From positions 1 through 64,000 of the forward strand of contig JAOADF010000124.1 of NCBI GenBank assembly GCA_026417425.1: a stretch of 64,000 nucleotides of DNA, in the 5' to 3' direction. The DNA is from Dictyoglomaceae bacterium (GTDB taxonomy: Bacteria > Dictyoglomota > Dictyoglomia > Dictyoglomales > Dictyoglomaceae). Numbering within the stretch: position 1 is the first letter of the stretch; every line of letters begins with the position of its first letter. The position numbers and the translations under genes are program-made. Shown here in pieces: positions 17,973 to 28,075 of the stretch. The notes under the pieces were generated by a model. It saw nothing but the letters and a program-made list of their open reading frames with translations. It was not told the DNA's origin and made no database searches.

Positions 17973-19052
17973 ATGAAAAGTATTGTTCTCGTATCTGGAG
18001 GGACAGGAGGTCATATATATCCCGCTCTTTATCTTGCAGAGTTTTTAAAAGATAAAGATCCTTCAATATCTATTAGTTTTATTGGAAGATCTCATGGGAT
18101 AGAGGCTAAAATATTTTCTGAAAAATTTCCTTTTTACGGTCTTTCTCTTCCAAGGGCTTCTCAATTAAAGCCATGGAATTTTATAAAAGCATATTTTGAG
18201 ACAAGAAGAATATTAAATAAAATAAAGCCTGATTTATTAATTGTTTTTGGGAGTTATATATCTGTACCTGTTTTATTAGAGGCAATAATTAAAAAATATC
18301 CTTTCTTTTTCCATGAACAGAATATTTTTCCTGGAAAAGTGGTAAGAATTTTTAGTCATTTTTCTGAAGGAATTGCTATAAGTTTTTTAAAAACTCAAGA
18401 ATATCTTCCAAAAAATAAAATTTTTTATACAGGAAATTTTGTTAGAAAAGAATTATTGACAATAAAAAAATCCAGTTGTAAAAAGGAATTAGGATTTGAT
18501 TTAAGTAAAAAACTTCTTCTTATTACAGGAGGAAGTCAAGGGGCAAAGAAAATAAATGACTTAGTTAAAAAAATTATTCCCCATCTAATAAATATTAATT
18601 GGCAAATTCTGCATCAGATTGGTGAGGAAAAATATAAGGATTTTATGAAAGATCTGAATAAGGAGTGGATTGAAAAGGGATATCGACCTGTTCCTTTTAT
18701 TAAGGATATGGAAAAGGCAATTTGTGCCTCAGATCTTGCTATAAGTAGAGCGGGAGCTACAACTATTTATCAATTTTTAGTAGGAAAGCTTCCTGCTATT
18801 TATATACCTTACCCCTATTCAAAGGATAATCATCAGGAATATAATGCAAAATTTATGGTGGAAAATGGATTAGGGGATTTAATTAAAGAAGAAGATTTAT
18901 CAGTAGAGATTTTATTAAAAAAGATATGGGAATGGGATAATGAAAGACTTAATCTTTGTGCTCAAAAATTTGAATCCTTCGCTCTTCCTGATGCCAGAGA
19001 GATATTTTGGGAAATTATAAGAAGTTATATGGAAAGGAGGAACTTTAAGTGA
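17973..19052 (+). CDS. murG: Lipid II synthase MurG (N-acetylglucosaminyl transferase)
   Basis: MurG transfers GlcNAc to lipid I at the inner face of the membrane, making lipid II. It has the GT-B fold motifs: N-terminal [14 protein letters not shown] (residues 8-21), FHEQN near the middle, [11 protein letters not shown] at the start of the C-terminal domain, and [12 protein letters not shown] plus the [13 protein letters not shown] donor-binding segment. The length of 359 is normal. An AGGAG lies upstream of the ATG. Confidence 0.96.
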   Translation: MKSIVLVSGGTGGHIYPALYLAEFLKDKDPSISISFIGRSHGIEAKIFSEKFPFYGLSLPRASQLKPWNFIKAYFETRRILNKIKPDLLIVFGSYISVPVLLEAIIKKYPFFFHEQNIFPGKVVRIFSHFSEGIAISFLKTQEYLPKNKIFYTGNFVRKELLTIKKSSCKKELGFDLSKKLLLITGGSQGAKKINDLVKKIIPHLININWQILHQIGEEKYKDFMKDLNKEWIEKGYRPVPFIKDMEKAICASDLAISRAGATTIYQFLVGKLPAIYIPYPYSKDNHQEYNAKFMVENGLGDLIKEEDLSVEILLKKIWEWDNERLNLCAQKFESFALPDAREIFWEIIRSYMERRNFK

Positions 19053-20440
19053 TCTCATGGGAAAGGATACACTTCATTGGAATAGCTGGAACGGGAATGA
19101 GTGCTTTAGCTTATATCTTATCTGAAAGGGGGTATAGAGTTTCTGGTTCTGATTTACAAGAGAATTTATCTACTATAAGACTTAGAGCTAAGGGGGTAGA
19201 AATTTATTTTGGACACAAAGCAGAACAAGTGGAAGGAGCCCAATTAGTTGTAGTTTCTTCTGCAATTCCTGAGGATAATGAAGAGCTTATGGCAGCACGA
19301 GAAAAAAAGATTCCTATTTTACAAAGGGGAGAATTATTGGCATTATTAACAAAGGAGAAGAAATCTATTATAGTTTCCGGTGCTCATGGTAAAACAACAA
19401 CAACATCTATGATTGCTATGGTCTTAGAAAGAAATAATTTAGATCCTACGGTCTTAGTGGGAGGAGAGGTAGAAGATATTGGAGGAAATGCAAAATTAGG
19501 AAAGGGAGATTATTTGGTAGCAGAAGCGGACGAAAGTGATGGTTCCATGTTAAAACTTTTTCCTTATTTCCTAATAGTTACTAATATTGATAATGATCAT
19601 TTAGATTATTATGGGAATATAGAGAAAATTAAAGAAGCTTTTCTAATGATGATAAATAAAGTTCCAAGAGAGGGATATGTACTTTTAGGAAAGGAAAGTT
19701 TTTATCTTCGAGAACTTTTACAAAAGATAGACCGGCCTTATTTTACTTATGGAATTGAAAAAGAAAATGATTTTTATCCAGAAAACATAAATTTAAATTT
19801 TAATGGTTCAGAATTTGATGTGATTTTTAGGGGAAGAAAATTGGGAAGAATTAGATTAAATGTTCCTGGTATTCACAATATTTATAATGCTCTTTCCGCT
19901 ATAGCTGTTTCAGAGGTTTTAGGACTCAATACTTCTGAAAGTATACAATCCTTAGAAAAATTTAAAGGAGTTCAAAGAAGATTACAATTAAAGGGAAAAA
20001 TTCAGGATATTCTAATTTTTGATGATTATGGACATCATCCCACAGAGATCAAAGCAACTTTAAATGCATTAAAGCTCTACAATAGAAGACTAGTTGTAGC
20101 CTTTCAACCTCATAGATATACCCGTACTTATTATTTATCTGAAGAATTAGCAGATTCTTTAAGGAATGCTGATGTAATAATAATTACAGAGATTTATCCA
20201 GCTGGGGAAAAACCTATTTTTCAAGTATCTGGAAAGAATATCTATGATATCTTGAAGGAGAAAGAACCTCAAAAAGAAATATATTTTTGTGAGAATTTAA
20301 CTGATGTTGCTAAGAAAGCATATGAAATATTAAAGAATGACGATATTTTCCTTACTTTAGGGGCAGGAAACATTTGGAAAGTAGGAGAAGCCTTATTAAC
20401 ATATAATATGAAGAAAGATGAAAATGACTACCCCCATTAA
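19049..20440 (+). CDS. murC: UDP-MurNAc:L-alanine ligase MurC
   Basis: MurC begins stem-peptide synthesis by adding L-alanine to UDP-MurNAc. Visible motifs are [14 protein letters not shown] at the N-terminal nucleotide-binding fold, P-loop [31 protein letters not shown] and [10 protein letters not shown]. The 463-residue length is normal. The start is GTG, with a very strong GGAAAGGAGG site eight bases upstream, overlapping the murG stop by 4 nt. Confidence 0.96.
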   Translation: MISWERIHFIGIAGTGMSALAYILSERGYRVSGSDLQENLSTIRLRAKGVEIYFGHKAEQVEGAQLVVVSSAIPEDNEELMAAREKKIPILQRGELLALLTKEKKSIIVSGAHGKTTTTSMIAMVLERNNLDPTVLVGGEVEDIGGNAKLGKGDYLVAEADESDGSMLKLFPYFLIVTNIDNDHLDYYGNIEKIKEAFLMMINKVPREGYVLLGKESFYLRELLQKIDRPYFTYGIEKENDFYPENINLNFNGSEFDVIFRGRKLGRIRLNVPGIHNIYNALSAIAVSEVLGLNTSESIQSLEKFKGVQRRLQLKGKIQDILIFDDYGHHPTEIKATLNALKLYNRRLVVAFQPHRYTRTYYLSEELADSLRNADVIIITEIYPAGEKPIFQVSGKNIYDILKEKEPQKEIYFCENLTDVAKKAYEILKNDDIFLTLGAGNIWKVGEALLTYNMKKDENDYPH

Positions 20441-21308
20441 TTTGTTATTTAAGGGAAAAATTTTAAAAAATGTATTTTTGGCTCCATATACTTCTTTCAA
20501 AATAGGAGGAAAAGTAGATTATTTAGTTTCTCCATATACATGGGAGGATGTCTTTCTAATTTTAGAATGGGCAGAAAAGGAAGATATTCCTTTTAAAATA
20601 ATGGGGCAGGGAAGTAATATTTTAGTCTCTGATGGGAAAATAAGTGGAATCGTTATTAAGATAAGTCGTAATTTGGGAAGAATTACAAAAATTTCTGAGG
20701 AATATTTAGAGGTAGAAGCAGGGTGTCTTATCTCGGATCTTTTATCTTTTTTAATAAAAAATAACTTAGGAGGACTTGAGTTTTTAGCAGGTATACCCGG
20801 AAATATTGGCGGCTCAGTTTTTGGAAACTCTGGTGCCTTTGGAAGTTCCATAGGAGAATATATTGAAGAAGTAAAGGTTATTGATGAAAATTTAAAAATT
20901 AAGAATTTAAAAAGATCTGATCTTTTTTTTAGTTACCGAAAATCAAATATTAAAGAGGGATGTATTATAAAATCTGTAATAATTAAAGTTAAGAAACAAG
21001 AAAAGGATAAAACCTATAAATTAATATTAAATTATTTAAGGGAAAGGCAAAAAAGAATTCCTAAATATCCCTCTGCAGGAAGTGTTTTTAAGAATCCTCC
21101 TAATAATAATGCAGGTTATTTATTAGATAAAGTAGGAATGAAAGGAGTAAGAATTGGTAATGTTATGGTTTCTTATGAACATGCAAATATCATTATAAAT
21201 TTAGGAGGAGGAAAGGCTGAGGAAGTAAAAGAGTTAATAAGGATCATGAGGGATAAAGTAAAAGAACATTTTGGTATAGATTTAGAGTTAGAGATAAAAA
21301 TCTGGTGA
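20418..21308 (+). CDS. murB: UDP-N-acetylenolpyruvoylglucosamine reductase MurB
   Basis: MurB reduces UDP-GlcNAc-enolpyruvate to UDP-MurNAc using FAD and NADPH. The FAD-binding segments are visible ([45 protein letters not shown]), as is the catalytic-region [10 protein letters not shown]. The 296-residue length and lack of the extra loop of E. coli MurB suggest the type II form. The start could be either of two close ATGs (20418 or 20424) inside the end of murC. Confidence 0.95.
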   Translation: MKMTTPINLLFKGKILKNVFLAPYTSFKIGGKVDYLVSPYTWEDVFLILEWAEKEDIPFKIMGQGSNILVSDGKISGIVIKISRNLGRITKISEEYLEVEAGCLISDLLSFLIKNNLGGLEFLAGIPGNIGGSVFGNSGAFGSSIGEYIEEVKVIDENLKIKNLKRSDLFFSYRKSNIKEGCIIKSVIIKVKKQEKDKTYKLILNYLRERQKRIPKYPSAGSVFKNPPNNNAGYLLDKVGMKGVRIGNVMVSYEHANIIINLGGGKAEEVKELIRIMRDKVKEHFGIDLELEIKIW

Positions 21309-21312
21309 TAAT

Positions 21313-21906
21313 ATGAAGACAAAAGTTATTATGACTTTATTATTTCTAACTATAATTTCTATGGGTTTTATATTAAGAATTAAGATTGAACCTTTTGATA
21401 AAGAATTATTTTCTCTAATAAAGGAGAAATATTATAAAAAATATTATATTTTTTGTAACTTTTTGAATTTTAATAAAGATCTAAAGAAAAAGGGAATTTT
21501 AATTAAAAAAATGGGTTTCTATCCTTGGACTCTTTATTTTTCTTGGGAACAGGAATACACACTAATATATCTCAGAAATGGAAATAAGGAGGTGTTCGTT
21601 AATCAAAAGGGAGAGATAATGCCTAATTATAAACCTAATAATAAAACCATTAAAGTTAATAATTTTTCTGAAAAATCAGTAGAAGAAATCATCAAATTAG
21701 CAAATTCTTTATTGAAGAATATAGATTTAAAAGAAATTATTTTAAATCAAAGATATTTTGAGATAAAAACCTTATTTGGATCTGTTCTTATAACTTATGA
21801 AAATATTGAAGAGAAACTTAAGAATTTAAAATACATTTTAGAATTTACTTTTGGTAAAAAATATTTTATAGATATGAGATTTAAAATACCTGTTATAAAG
21901 GGCTAA
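21313..21906 (+). CDS. ftsQ: Divergent FtsQ/DivIB-like division protein
   Basis: The 197-residue protein lies between murB and ftsA, the standard ftsQ place. It has a short cytoplasmic tail and one membrane helix (about residues 5-22), then an extracytoplasmic region. The part after the helix resembles a POTRA-like stretch (FLNFNKDLKKKGILIKKMG) and a beta-rich region, ending in YFIDMRFKIPVIKG, which mimics the strand closing FtsQ proteins. It is shorter than typical FtsQ (about 250), and sequence similarity alone would not identify it. The call rests on position and topology. Confidence 0.7.
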   Translation: MKTKVIMTLLFLTIISMGFILRIKIEPFDKELFSLIKEKYYKKYYIFCNFLNFNKDLKKKGILIKKMGFYPWTLYFSWEQEYTLIYLRNGNKEVFVNQKGEIMPNYKPNNKTIKVNNFSEKSVEEIIKLANSLLKNIDLKEIILNQRYFEIKTLFGSVLITYENIEEKLKNLKYILEFTFGKKYFIDMRFKIPVIKG

Positions 21907-21909
21907 TAG

Positions 21910-23130
21910 ATGTCAGAAATTCTTATAGGGATAGATTTAGGATCTACAAAAATTGCAGCTCTCGCAGGGAGGATCGAGGGGGAAAAGATAGAAATATTAG
22001 GTTTTTCTTTAGTTCCATCCCATGGGATAAAATATGGCAACATAGTAGACATAATTGGTGCTAGTAATTGCATTGCGGAAGCTATAAAAAGAGTTGAAAA
22101 AATGATTGGAACAAGGTTAGAACAAAAGGTTATTGTGGGAATTGGGAATGATCAAATGATAGTTACACCAAGCAAAGGTATGGTTATCATGAAAAATAGG
22201 GATCAAGAAATAAGTCCACAGGATTTAGAAAGGGCAATAGAAGCTGCAAAAATGGCACCTCTTCCTCCAAATAGAGAGATAATTTATACTATTAAAAGAG
22301 AATTTCATGTAGATGGGCAAAATAATATAGAAAATCCTGTAGGCTTAATAGGAACTCATTTAGAAGCAGATGTTTTATTAGTCTCCTATGATAATATTCA
22401 ATTAAAAAATGTTAAAAATGCCTTTGAAAGAGCAAACTTAGAAATAGAAGGTTTCATACCGAAAGAAATTGCAGCTTCTGAAGCAGTATTAAGTTCTCAA
22501 GAGAAGAAATTGGGAGTTGCTTTAGTAGATATAGGTGGAGATTTAACAAATTTAGCAATATACCAAGATGGTTCTATTCTTTCCACAGGAGTTTTAAGAT
22601 TAGGAGGAGAAAGAATTACAAAGGACTTAGCTGTTGGATTAAGAATAAAGATTGAAGAAGCAGAAAGGGTCAAGAAAATATTAGGAACATTAAAGGAGGA
22701 TAAGGAAGAATTTTTAGAAGTTATTTCTCTTCAAGAGAAAAAGATAAAAATATCTTCTTCTCAAGTAAGAGAAATTATTCAACCAAGAGTCGAAGAAATA
22801 TTAGAATTTATTGAAAAAAAATTAAGAGATCTTAACTATCCTTTGGAGCTTATCCCAGGAGGATTAGTTATTACAGGAGGAACATCTCTTTTAGATGGTT
22901 TTGTAGAATTTGCTTCAGATTATCTAAAAATACCTGTAAGAAGAGGATATCCTTTAGAGTTATCTAAATATATTCCAGAAAAAGATGCATATTTCTATTC
23001 TGTTGCTATGGGGATATTATTAAGGGTAAAAGAAGATAGACTTAGTTTGAGAGAGAAATATTCAGTTATTAAAACAATAAAGGAGAGAATTAAGAAAGTT
23101 TTTAAACCTTTTAAAGAAATGTATTTTTAA
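21910..23130 (+). CDS. ftsA: Cell division protein FtsA
   Basis: FtsA is an actin-like ATPase that tethers FtsZ to the membrane. It opens with the phosphate-1 motif IGIDLGSTKIAAL, has the 1C-type insertion (residues about 85-165, with EIIYTIKREFHVDGQ), then GVALVDIGGDLTNLAIY and GGLVITGGTSLLDGFVE. The C-terminus ends in a basic amphipathic stretch (ERIKKVFKPFKEMYF) suited to membrane binding. The length is 406. It lies directly before ftsZ, as usual. Confidence 0.95.
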   Translation: MSEILIGIDLGSTKIAALAGRIEGEKIEILGFSLVPSHGIKYGNIVDIIGASNCIAEAIKRVEKMIGTRLEQKVIVGIGNDQMIVTPSKGMVIMKNRDQEISPQDLERAIEAAKMAPLPPNREIIYTIKREFHVDGQNNIENPVGLIGTHLEADVLLVSYDNIQLKNVKNAFERANLEIEGFIPKEIAASEAVLSSQEKKLGVALVDIGGDLTNLAIYQDGSILSTGVLRLGGERITKDLAVGLRIKIEEAERVKKILGTLKEDKEEFLEVISLQEKKIKISSSQVREIIQPRVEEILEFIEKKLRDLNYPLELIPGGLVITGGTSLLDGFVEFASDYLKIPVRRGYPLELSKYIPEKDAYFYSVAMGILLRVKEDRLSLREKYSVIKTIKERIKKVFKPFKEMYF

Positions 23131-23150
23131 AATAGAAAGGGGTGAATCTT

Positions 23151-24227
23151 TTGTTACCTCAAAAGTTTTCAAAAGATGATCAGAAAAATAAAGGAGGAAT
23201 AATTAAAGTAGTAGGAGTGGGAGGGGCAGGAGGAAATGCAATAAATAGAATGATTGAGACTGGAGTTCAAGGTGCAGAATTTATAGCTGTTAATACAGAT
23301 CTAAGAATATTAGAACTAAATAAAGCACCAGTAAAAATTCAAATTGGAGCAAATTTAACTAAAGGACTAGGAGCTGGGGGAGATCCCAAAATAGGAGAGA
23401 AATCAGCATTAGAAAGTGAAGAGATAATAAAAGACTATCTTCAGAATTCTAATATGATTTTTATAACTGCAGGGATGGGAGGAGGAACAGGAACAGGTGC
23501 ATCTCCTATTATTGCAGAAATTGCAAGAAATTGTGCAGAATTAGTTGTCTCTGTAGTAACTCTTCCTTTTGGTTTTGAAGGTAGAAAAAAAAGAGCTACA
23601 GCTATCGAAGGAGTAGAAAAGTTAAAAGAGAAGGTTGATGCCATAATCTTAATTAATAATGATAAGCTCTTACAAATATCTGATAAATCAACTTCCTTTA
23701 ATGATGCCTTTAAAATGGCTGATGAGGTATTAAAACAGGCTATTCAAGGTGTAACAGAAATAGTGAATGTTCCTGGATTAATAAATATAGATTTTAATGA
23801 TCTGTGTAATGTTATGTCCAAGGCAGGAACAGCATATTTAGGTATTGGAATTGGAAAGGGAGAAAATAGGGCAAAAGAAGCTGCTAAAATGGCTTTACAA
23901 AGTCCTATTCTTGATGTATCTATTTCAGGTGCTAAAGGAGTTGTATATAATGTTACTGGTGGTAATGATCTTACCCTTTCAGAGATATCAGAAATTTCAG
24001 AGATTATAGTCCAAAATGCTGATCCTGAAGCGAATATTAAATTTGGAGCAGTAATTGATCCATCTTTGGAAGGTATAATTAAGGTGACTTTAGTTGCTAC
24101 AGGTTTTGATCAGAAAGAAATTTATAGAGAGGATTCTTCTAAGGAAAGAAGAGAAGTTTATAATTATAATCTTCCCGAAAATGATATAGAAATTCCTGCT
24201 TTTTTAAGAAGAAAGCGTCAGTTATAA
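23151..24227 (+). CDS. ftsZ: Cell division protein FtsZ
   Basis: FtsZ is the tubulin-like GTPase that forms the division ring. Motifs include VVGVGGAGGNAINRM at the N-terminus, the tubulin signature GGGTGTGASP, and the T7 region NIDFNDL. It ends with the conserved peptide DIEIPAFLRRKRQL that binds FtsA. The start is uncertain. TTG 23151 is preceded at six bases by a GAAAGGGGTG ribosome site, whereas the in-frame GTG at 23142 lies within that site. I prefer the TTG (358 residues). The linker is short. Confidence 0.96.
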   Translation: MLPQKFSKDDQKNKGGIIKVVGVGGAGGNAINRMIETGVQGAEFIAVNTDLRILELNKAPVKIQIGANLTKGLGAGGDPKIGEKSALESEEIIKDYLQNSNMIFITAGMGGGTGTGASPIIAEIARNCAELVVSVVTLPFGFEGRKKRATAIEGVEKLKEKVDAIILINNDKLLQISDKSTSFNDAFKMADEVLKQAIQGVTEIVNVPGLINIDFNDLCNVMSKAGTAYLGIGIGKGENRAKEAAKMALQSPILDVSISGAKGVVYNVTGGNDLTLSEISEISEIIVQNADPEANIKFGAVIDPSLEGIIKVTLVATGFDQKEIYREDSSKERREVYNYNLPENDIEIPAFLRRKRQL

Positions 24228-24228
24228 A

Positions 24229-25902
24229 TTGAATTGGAAATTTCAGAAGAAAATTAGAGAAATTTTAGAAAAAGAAAGGGGGTATAAACTTTCAAAAAGA
24301 GGTGGAGATGTAAATATTTTACTAATTTTTCCCAATAAGTATTCTTTATCTTTAAGTAATTTAGGCTATCTTATTGTATATAAACTTTTTAATGAACAAA
24401 GGGGAATTTTATGTGAGAGAGCTTTTATCCCCGAGGATTTTCCAGAAAATTTAGATTTTCCTCTCTATTCCATAGAAACACAAAGATCAGGCAAGGATTT
24501 TGATGTGTGGGCTTTTTCATTAAGTTTCGAATTAGATTATTTTAATGTAGTAAAAATATTAGGAAGACAAAATATACCCCTTTTGTCAAAAAATAGGACA
24601 GAAGAGTATCCTTTAATTATTGGAGGAGGTATAGCTATAAGTTCTAATCCTGAGCCTTTAGCGGATATTTTTGATTTAATATTTATAGGAGAAGGAGAAG
24701 ATTTTATTGAAAAATTTTCTGAAATTCTTATTAATAAAAAAAATTATAATTGGAATAAAAAAAGATTTTTAGAAAAGGTTTCAGAACTGAATGGAGTTTA
24801 TATTCCCCAATTTTCTACGCCAATTTATGATGAAGATTATAAACTCTTAGAATATAAATCTATTCAAAAATTACCAATAAAGAGAGAAATAAATTTCAAT
24901 TTTTCAAAAAATTTAACTTTCTCTCCTATAATTAGTCCCCTCTCTTTTTTTTCCAATATGGTTCTACTAGAGGGAGTTAGGGGATGTCCTCATCAATGTA
25001 GATTTTGTCTTGCAGGATATTTTTATAGACCATCAAGAAGATTAAACTTAAAATCTGCAATTTTAGAAATTTATAAAAATTTTTCTTCAAATATTAGAAT
25101 TGGTCTAATATTACCATCTATTGATAAGTCTCTTTCTTGGGATGAAATAAAAGAGATTATAAAAGAAAATGAACTTTTAATTTCTTTTTCTTCTTTAAGA
25201 TTAGATCAAATAGATGATGAAATATTAGATATTATATTTCAATCGAAACAAAAAACAATAACTATTGCTCCTGAAGTAGGGACAGATAGATTAAGAAGAG
25301 TAATAAACAAGAATTTTAGTAATGATGATATATTAAAATTTATTCAAAAAATTCGTTTCTACTCCTTTGATAACCTGAAACTATATTTTATGTGTGGTTT
25401 ACCTACTGAGACTCAAGAGGATATAGAGGAAATAGTAAAACTTGTAGAAGAGATAAAAAGAATTTTAAAAAAGAGACGTGTAACTATGAGTTTATCTTTT
25501 TTTGTTCCCAAACCCCATACCCCTTTTCAATGGGAGAAAATGTTAGAGGAAGCATATTTTGAGAAGCAAATAAGATATATTAAAAAAAATCTTAATAAAA
25601 TTGTAGAAGTACAAAAAGAAGATATCTACTTAAGTATACTTCAGGGACTTTTAAGTAGAGGAGATAGAAGAATAGGTAAGATTTTTAATTTTAGAATTCC
25701 CTTAAAGAAATTAGTTAAAATATTAAATTGGGAGAAGGAATTCTTTCTTTTCAGAGAAAGGGATAGATATGAATTTTTTCCATGGAATATAATAGATGTA
25801 GGAATTAAAAGGGAGTATTTATGGAAAGAAAGAGAAAGGGCATATCAAGAGAAAATTACAAATCCATGTTTTGAAGGATGTAAAGTTTGTGGAGTATGTT
25901 AA
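24229..25902 (+). CDS. B12-binding-type radical SAM protein (TIGR03960-like), paralogue 1
   Basis: The N-terminal 190 residues resemble a cobalamin-binding Rossmann domain, but the DxHxxG motif is not seen. The radical SAM domain has the cluster motif CPHQCRFC (about residues 251-258). It then has APEVGTDRLRRVIN, LYFMCGLPTE, VPKPHTPFQWEKM and LLSRGDRR, all hallmarks of the TIGR03960 family, and the C-terminus is cysteine-rich (CFEGCKVCGVC). The function is unknown. A full-length paralogue lies at 31424-33193. It starts with TTG one base after the ftsZ stop and overlaps pgeF. Confidence 0.85.
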   Translation: MNWKFQKKIREILEKERGYKLSKRGGDVNILLIFPNKYSLSLSNLGYLIVYKLFNEQRGILCERAFIPEDFPENLDFPLYSIETQRSGKDFDVWAFSLSFELDYFNVVKILGRQNIPLLSKNRTEEYPLIIGGGIAISSNPEPLADIFDLIFIGEGEDFIEKFSEILINKKNYNWNKKRFLEKVSELNGVYIPQFSTPIYDEDYKLLEYKSIQKLPIKREINFNFSKNLTFSPIISPLSFFSNMVLLEGVRGCPHQCRFCLAGYFYRPSRRLNLKSAILEIYKNFSSNIRIGLILPSIDKSLSWDEIKEIIKENELLISFSSLRLDQIDDEILDIIFQSKQKTITIAPEVGTDRLRRVINKNFSNDDILKFIQKIRFYSFDNLKLYFMCGLPTETQEDIEEIVKLVEEIKRILKKRRVTMSLSFFVPKPHTPFQWEKMLEEAYFEKQIRYIKKNLNKIVEVQKEDIYLSILQGLLSRGDRRIGKIFNFRIPLKKLVKILNWEKEFFLFRERDRYEFFPWNIIDVGIKREYLWKERERAYQEKITNPCFEGCKVCGVC

Positions 25903-26621
25903 GGATTGGATATTGGTCATCTCAAATTTTAAATAGTTTTCCAAATGTTTCTCATGGGTTTGTTTCTGATCCTTTTTCTTTTAATCTTTCTATGGATTTT
26001 AGGAATATCAAGTCATCCTTTTATTTATATAAACATACAAAAATAATCTTTAAAAATTGGGTAATAGCAAAACAAGTTCATAGTGATAATTTTAATTATA
26101 TAAAAAATGATAAAAATTTGTTTATTCCAAGAATAATTAAAAATACTGATGCTTTACTAACTTCAGAAGAGAAAAGAATGATAATAATGTTTTTTGCAGA
26201 CTGTTTTCCAGTATATATATTTATTCCTAAAATACCTTTGGTAGGTTTAATTCATGTGGGCTGGAGAGGAGCAATTAAAAGATTGCCTTTTAAAATATTA
26301 AAAGATTTGTTTAATAATTACAAATTATCTCCTAATGAAATATTTTTAGCAATAGGACCTGGAATTCAAAAGTGTTGTTTTCAAGTTAGTAATACTTTTA
26401 TAGAATATTTAGACCAAAAAAGTAAAAAATATTTAGATAAAAATAATGATAACTATCATTTTGATTTATTAAACTTCATACTTTCTCAAATTTTAAAATT
26501 TGATATACCAAAGGAAAATTTTGAATTTTCTCAAATCTGTACCAAATGTAATTTAAATTTTTATTCTTTTAGAAGAGATAAGACGAAAAAAAGAAATATT
26601 GGCTTTATATATTTGAAATAA
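25896..26621 (+). CDS. pgeF: Laccase-domain protein PgeF/YfiH (purine nucleoside phosphorylase type)
   Basis: The YfiH/PgeF family was first called polyphenol oxidase. Members act on purine nucleosides or help edit peptidoglycan precursors. Key zinc ligands are visible: His in KQVHSDN, Cys in FADCFPV and His in HVGWRGA, plus the family CCFQV segment. The order after ftsZ followed by yggS matches ylmD-ylmE in Firmicutes. I use ATG 25896 (241 residues), inside the upstream stop region; an in-frame TTG at 25887 is the alternative. No clear ribosome site is visible for either. Confidence 0.88.
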   Translation: MLRIGYWSSQILNSFPNVSHGFVSDPFSFNLSMDFRNIKSSFYLYKHTKIIFKNWVIAKQVHSDNFNYIKNDKNLFIPRIIKNTDALLTSEEKRMIIMFFADCFPVYIFIPKIPLVGLIHVGWRGAIKRLPFKILKDLFNNYKLSPNEIFLAIGPGIQKCCFQVSNTFIEYLDQKSKKYLDKNNDNYHFDLLNFILSQILKFDIPKENFEFSQICTKCNLNFYSFRRDKTKKRNIGFIYLK

Positions 26622-26683
26622 AAACCTTATCTTTTATTTTATAGATAAAAGTTGTAAAATTTGAAAGGATAAATTAGTAAAAG

Positions 26684-27394
26684 ATGAAAGAAGATTTGAG
26701 TTATATTAAAGAAAATTGGGAAAAGATAAAAGATAATATAGAGAAAATAGCATCTAGATTAGGAAGAAAATCAGAAGAGATAAAAATAGTTGCAGTAGCA
26801 AAGGGAGTTTCTTCTTACCATGTTAAAGAAGCTTTTCTTTCTGGAATAAGGGTAATTGGAGAAAATAGGGTTCAAGAAGCAGAAAAGAAAATTAAAGAGC
26901 TTTTAGTTTTTCCAATAGAATGGCATATGGTGGGGCATCTTCAGATTAATAAGGTTAAGAAGGCAATAAAATTATTTTCTATAATTCAATCTTTGGATAG
27001 ACTATCATTAGCTTACGAACTGAATAAAGAAGGAGAAAAGTTGGGAAGAAAAATTAAAGTTTTACTTCAATTTAATACTTCAGGGGAACTTTCCAAATTT
27101 GGATTTAAAGAGGATGAATTTTTTAAAAATTTAGATAGTATTATGAGTCTAAAAAATATTGAAATATTAGGACTTATGACCATAGGACCATTAACTTCAG
27201 ACAAGAATTTAATAAGAACAGCTTTTAGAAGATTATATGAAATTAGAGAAAAGATAATAAGGGAGACTAATTTAGAATTACCTTATCTCTCTATGGGAAT
27301 GTCCGAAGATTTTCCTATAGCCATTGAGGAAGGAGCAAATCTTTTGAGATTGGGAAGAATAATATTTTCAAAAGATTTTGAGGTGAGATTATGA
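26684..27394 (+). CDS. yggS: YggS/PLPBP pyridoxal-phosphate homeostasis protein
   Basis: This family of single-domain PLP-binding TIM-barrel proteins keeps vitamin B6 and amino-acid pools balanced. The PLP-lysine segment is IVAVAKGVSSYHVKEA, followed by IGENRVQEAEKK, EWHMVGHLQINK, and SMGMSEDFPIAIEEGANLLRLGR near the end. The length of 236 is typical. It follows pgeF after a 62-nt gap and overlaps the response regulator by 4 nt. Confidence 0.95.
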   Translation: MKEDLSYIKENWEKIKDNIEKIASRLGRKSEEIKIVAVAKGVSSYHVKEAFLSGIRVIGENRVQEAEKKIKELLVFPIEWHMVGHLQINKVKKAIKLFSIIQSLDRLSLAYELNKEGEKLGRKIKVLLQFNTSGELSKFGFKEDEFFKNLDSIMSLKNIEILGLMTIGPLTSDKNLIRTAFRRLYEIREKIIRETNLELPYLSMGMSEDFPIAIEEGANLLRLGRIIFSKDFEVRL

Positions 27395-28074
27395 GAAAGA
27401 TTCTCTTAGTTGAAGATGATAAAGGTATTGTAAATTCTTTATTTTTACTTCTTACAAAGGAAGGATATAAGGTGGAAACTGCTTATAATGGTTTAGAAGC
27501 TTTAGAAAAATTTAAATCTTTTAATCCTGATTTAATCCTTTTAGATCTTCTTCTTCCAGAAAAAGATGGTTGGGAAGTATGTAAAGAGATTAGAAAAGTA
27601 AGTAATATACCTATAATTATGTTAACTGCTAAAGATCAAGAATTAGATAAGGTTATTGGGTTAAAATTGGGAGCGGATGATTATATAACAAAGCCTTTTG
27701 GGGCAAAGGAATTATTAGCAAGGATTGAAGCTGTTCTAAGAAGAGCTCAATCTAATTTTATAAAGGATAAGAAGATAACAGTTCCTCCTTTTGAAATGGA
27801 TTTAAACAGAAGAATAGTTAAGGTTAAAGGAAAGGAAGTAAATCTTTCTTATAGAGAATTTGAGATTTTAAAATTATTTTTGTTATCACCAGGTATTGTT
27901 CTAACAAGAGAAAATATAATTAAACATATTTGGGGAGAAAATTTTTGGGGAGAGCCAAGAACAGTAGATGTTTATATAAGATGGTTAAGAGAAAAGATTG
28001 AAGAAGATCCAAGTCATCCTCAATATATAATAACTGTTAGAAATTTAGGATATAAATTTCAAGGAGGGATCTAA
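27391..28074 (+). CDS. OmpR/PhoB-family response regulator
   Basis: A two-component regulator of 227 residues. The receiver domain (1-118) has the acidic pair EDD (8-10), the phospho-acceptor Asp52 (LILLDLLLPEKDGW), Thr79 and Lys101 (KPF). The winged-helix DNA-binding domain (about 130-225) has LSYREFEILKLFL and RTVDVYIRWLREKIE. It pairs with the kinase that follows directly. The most similar family members are PhoP/PhoB, but the signal and targets cannot be read from sequence. An AAGGAGGG lies at its very end and probably serves the kinase. Confidence 0.94.
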   Translation: MRKILLVEDDKGIVNSLFLLLTKEGYKVETAYNGLEALEKFKSFNPDLILLDLLLPEKDGWEVCKEIRKVSNIPIIMLTAKDQELDKVIGLKLGADDYITKPFGAKELLARIEAVLRRAQSNFIKDKKITVPPFEMDLNRRIVKVKGKEVNLSYREFEILKLFLLSPGIVLTRENIIKHIWGENFWGEPRTVDVYIRWLREKIEEDPSHPQYIITVRNLGYKFQGGI

Positions 28075-28075
28075 G

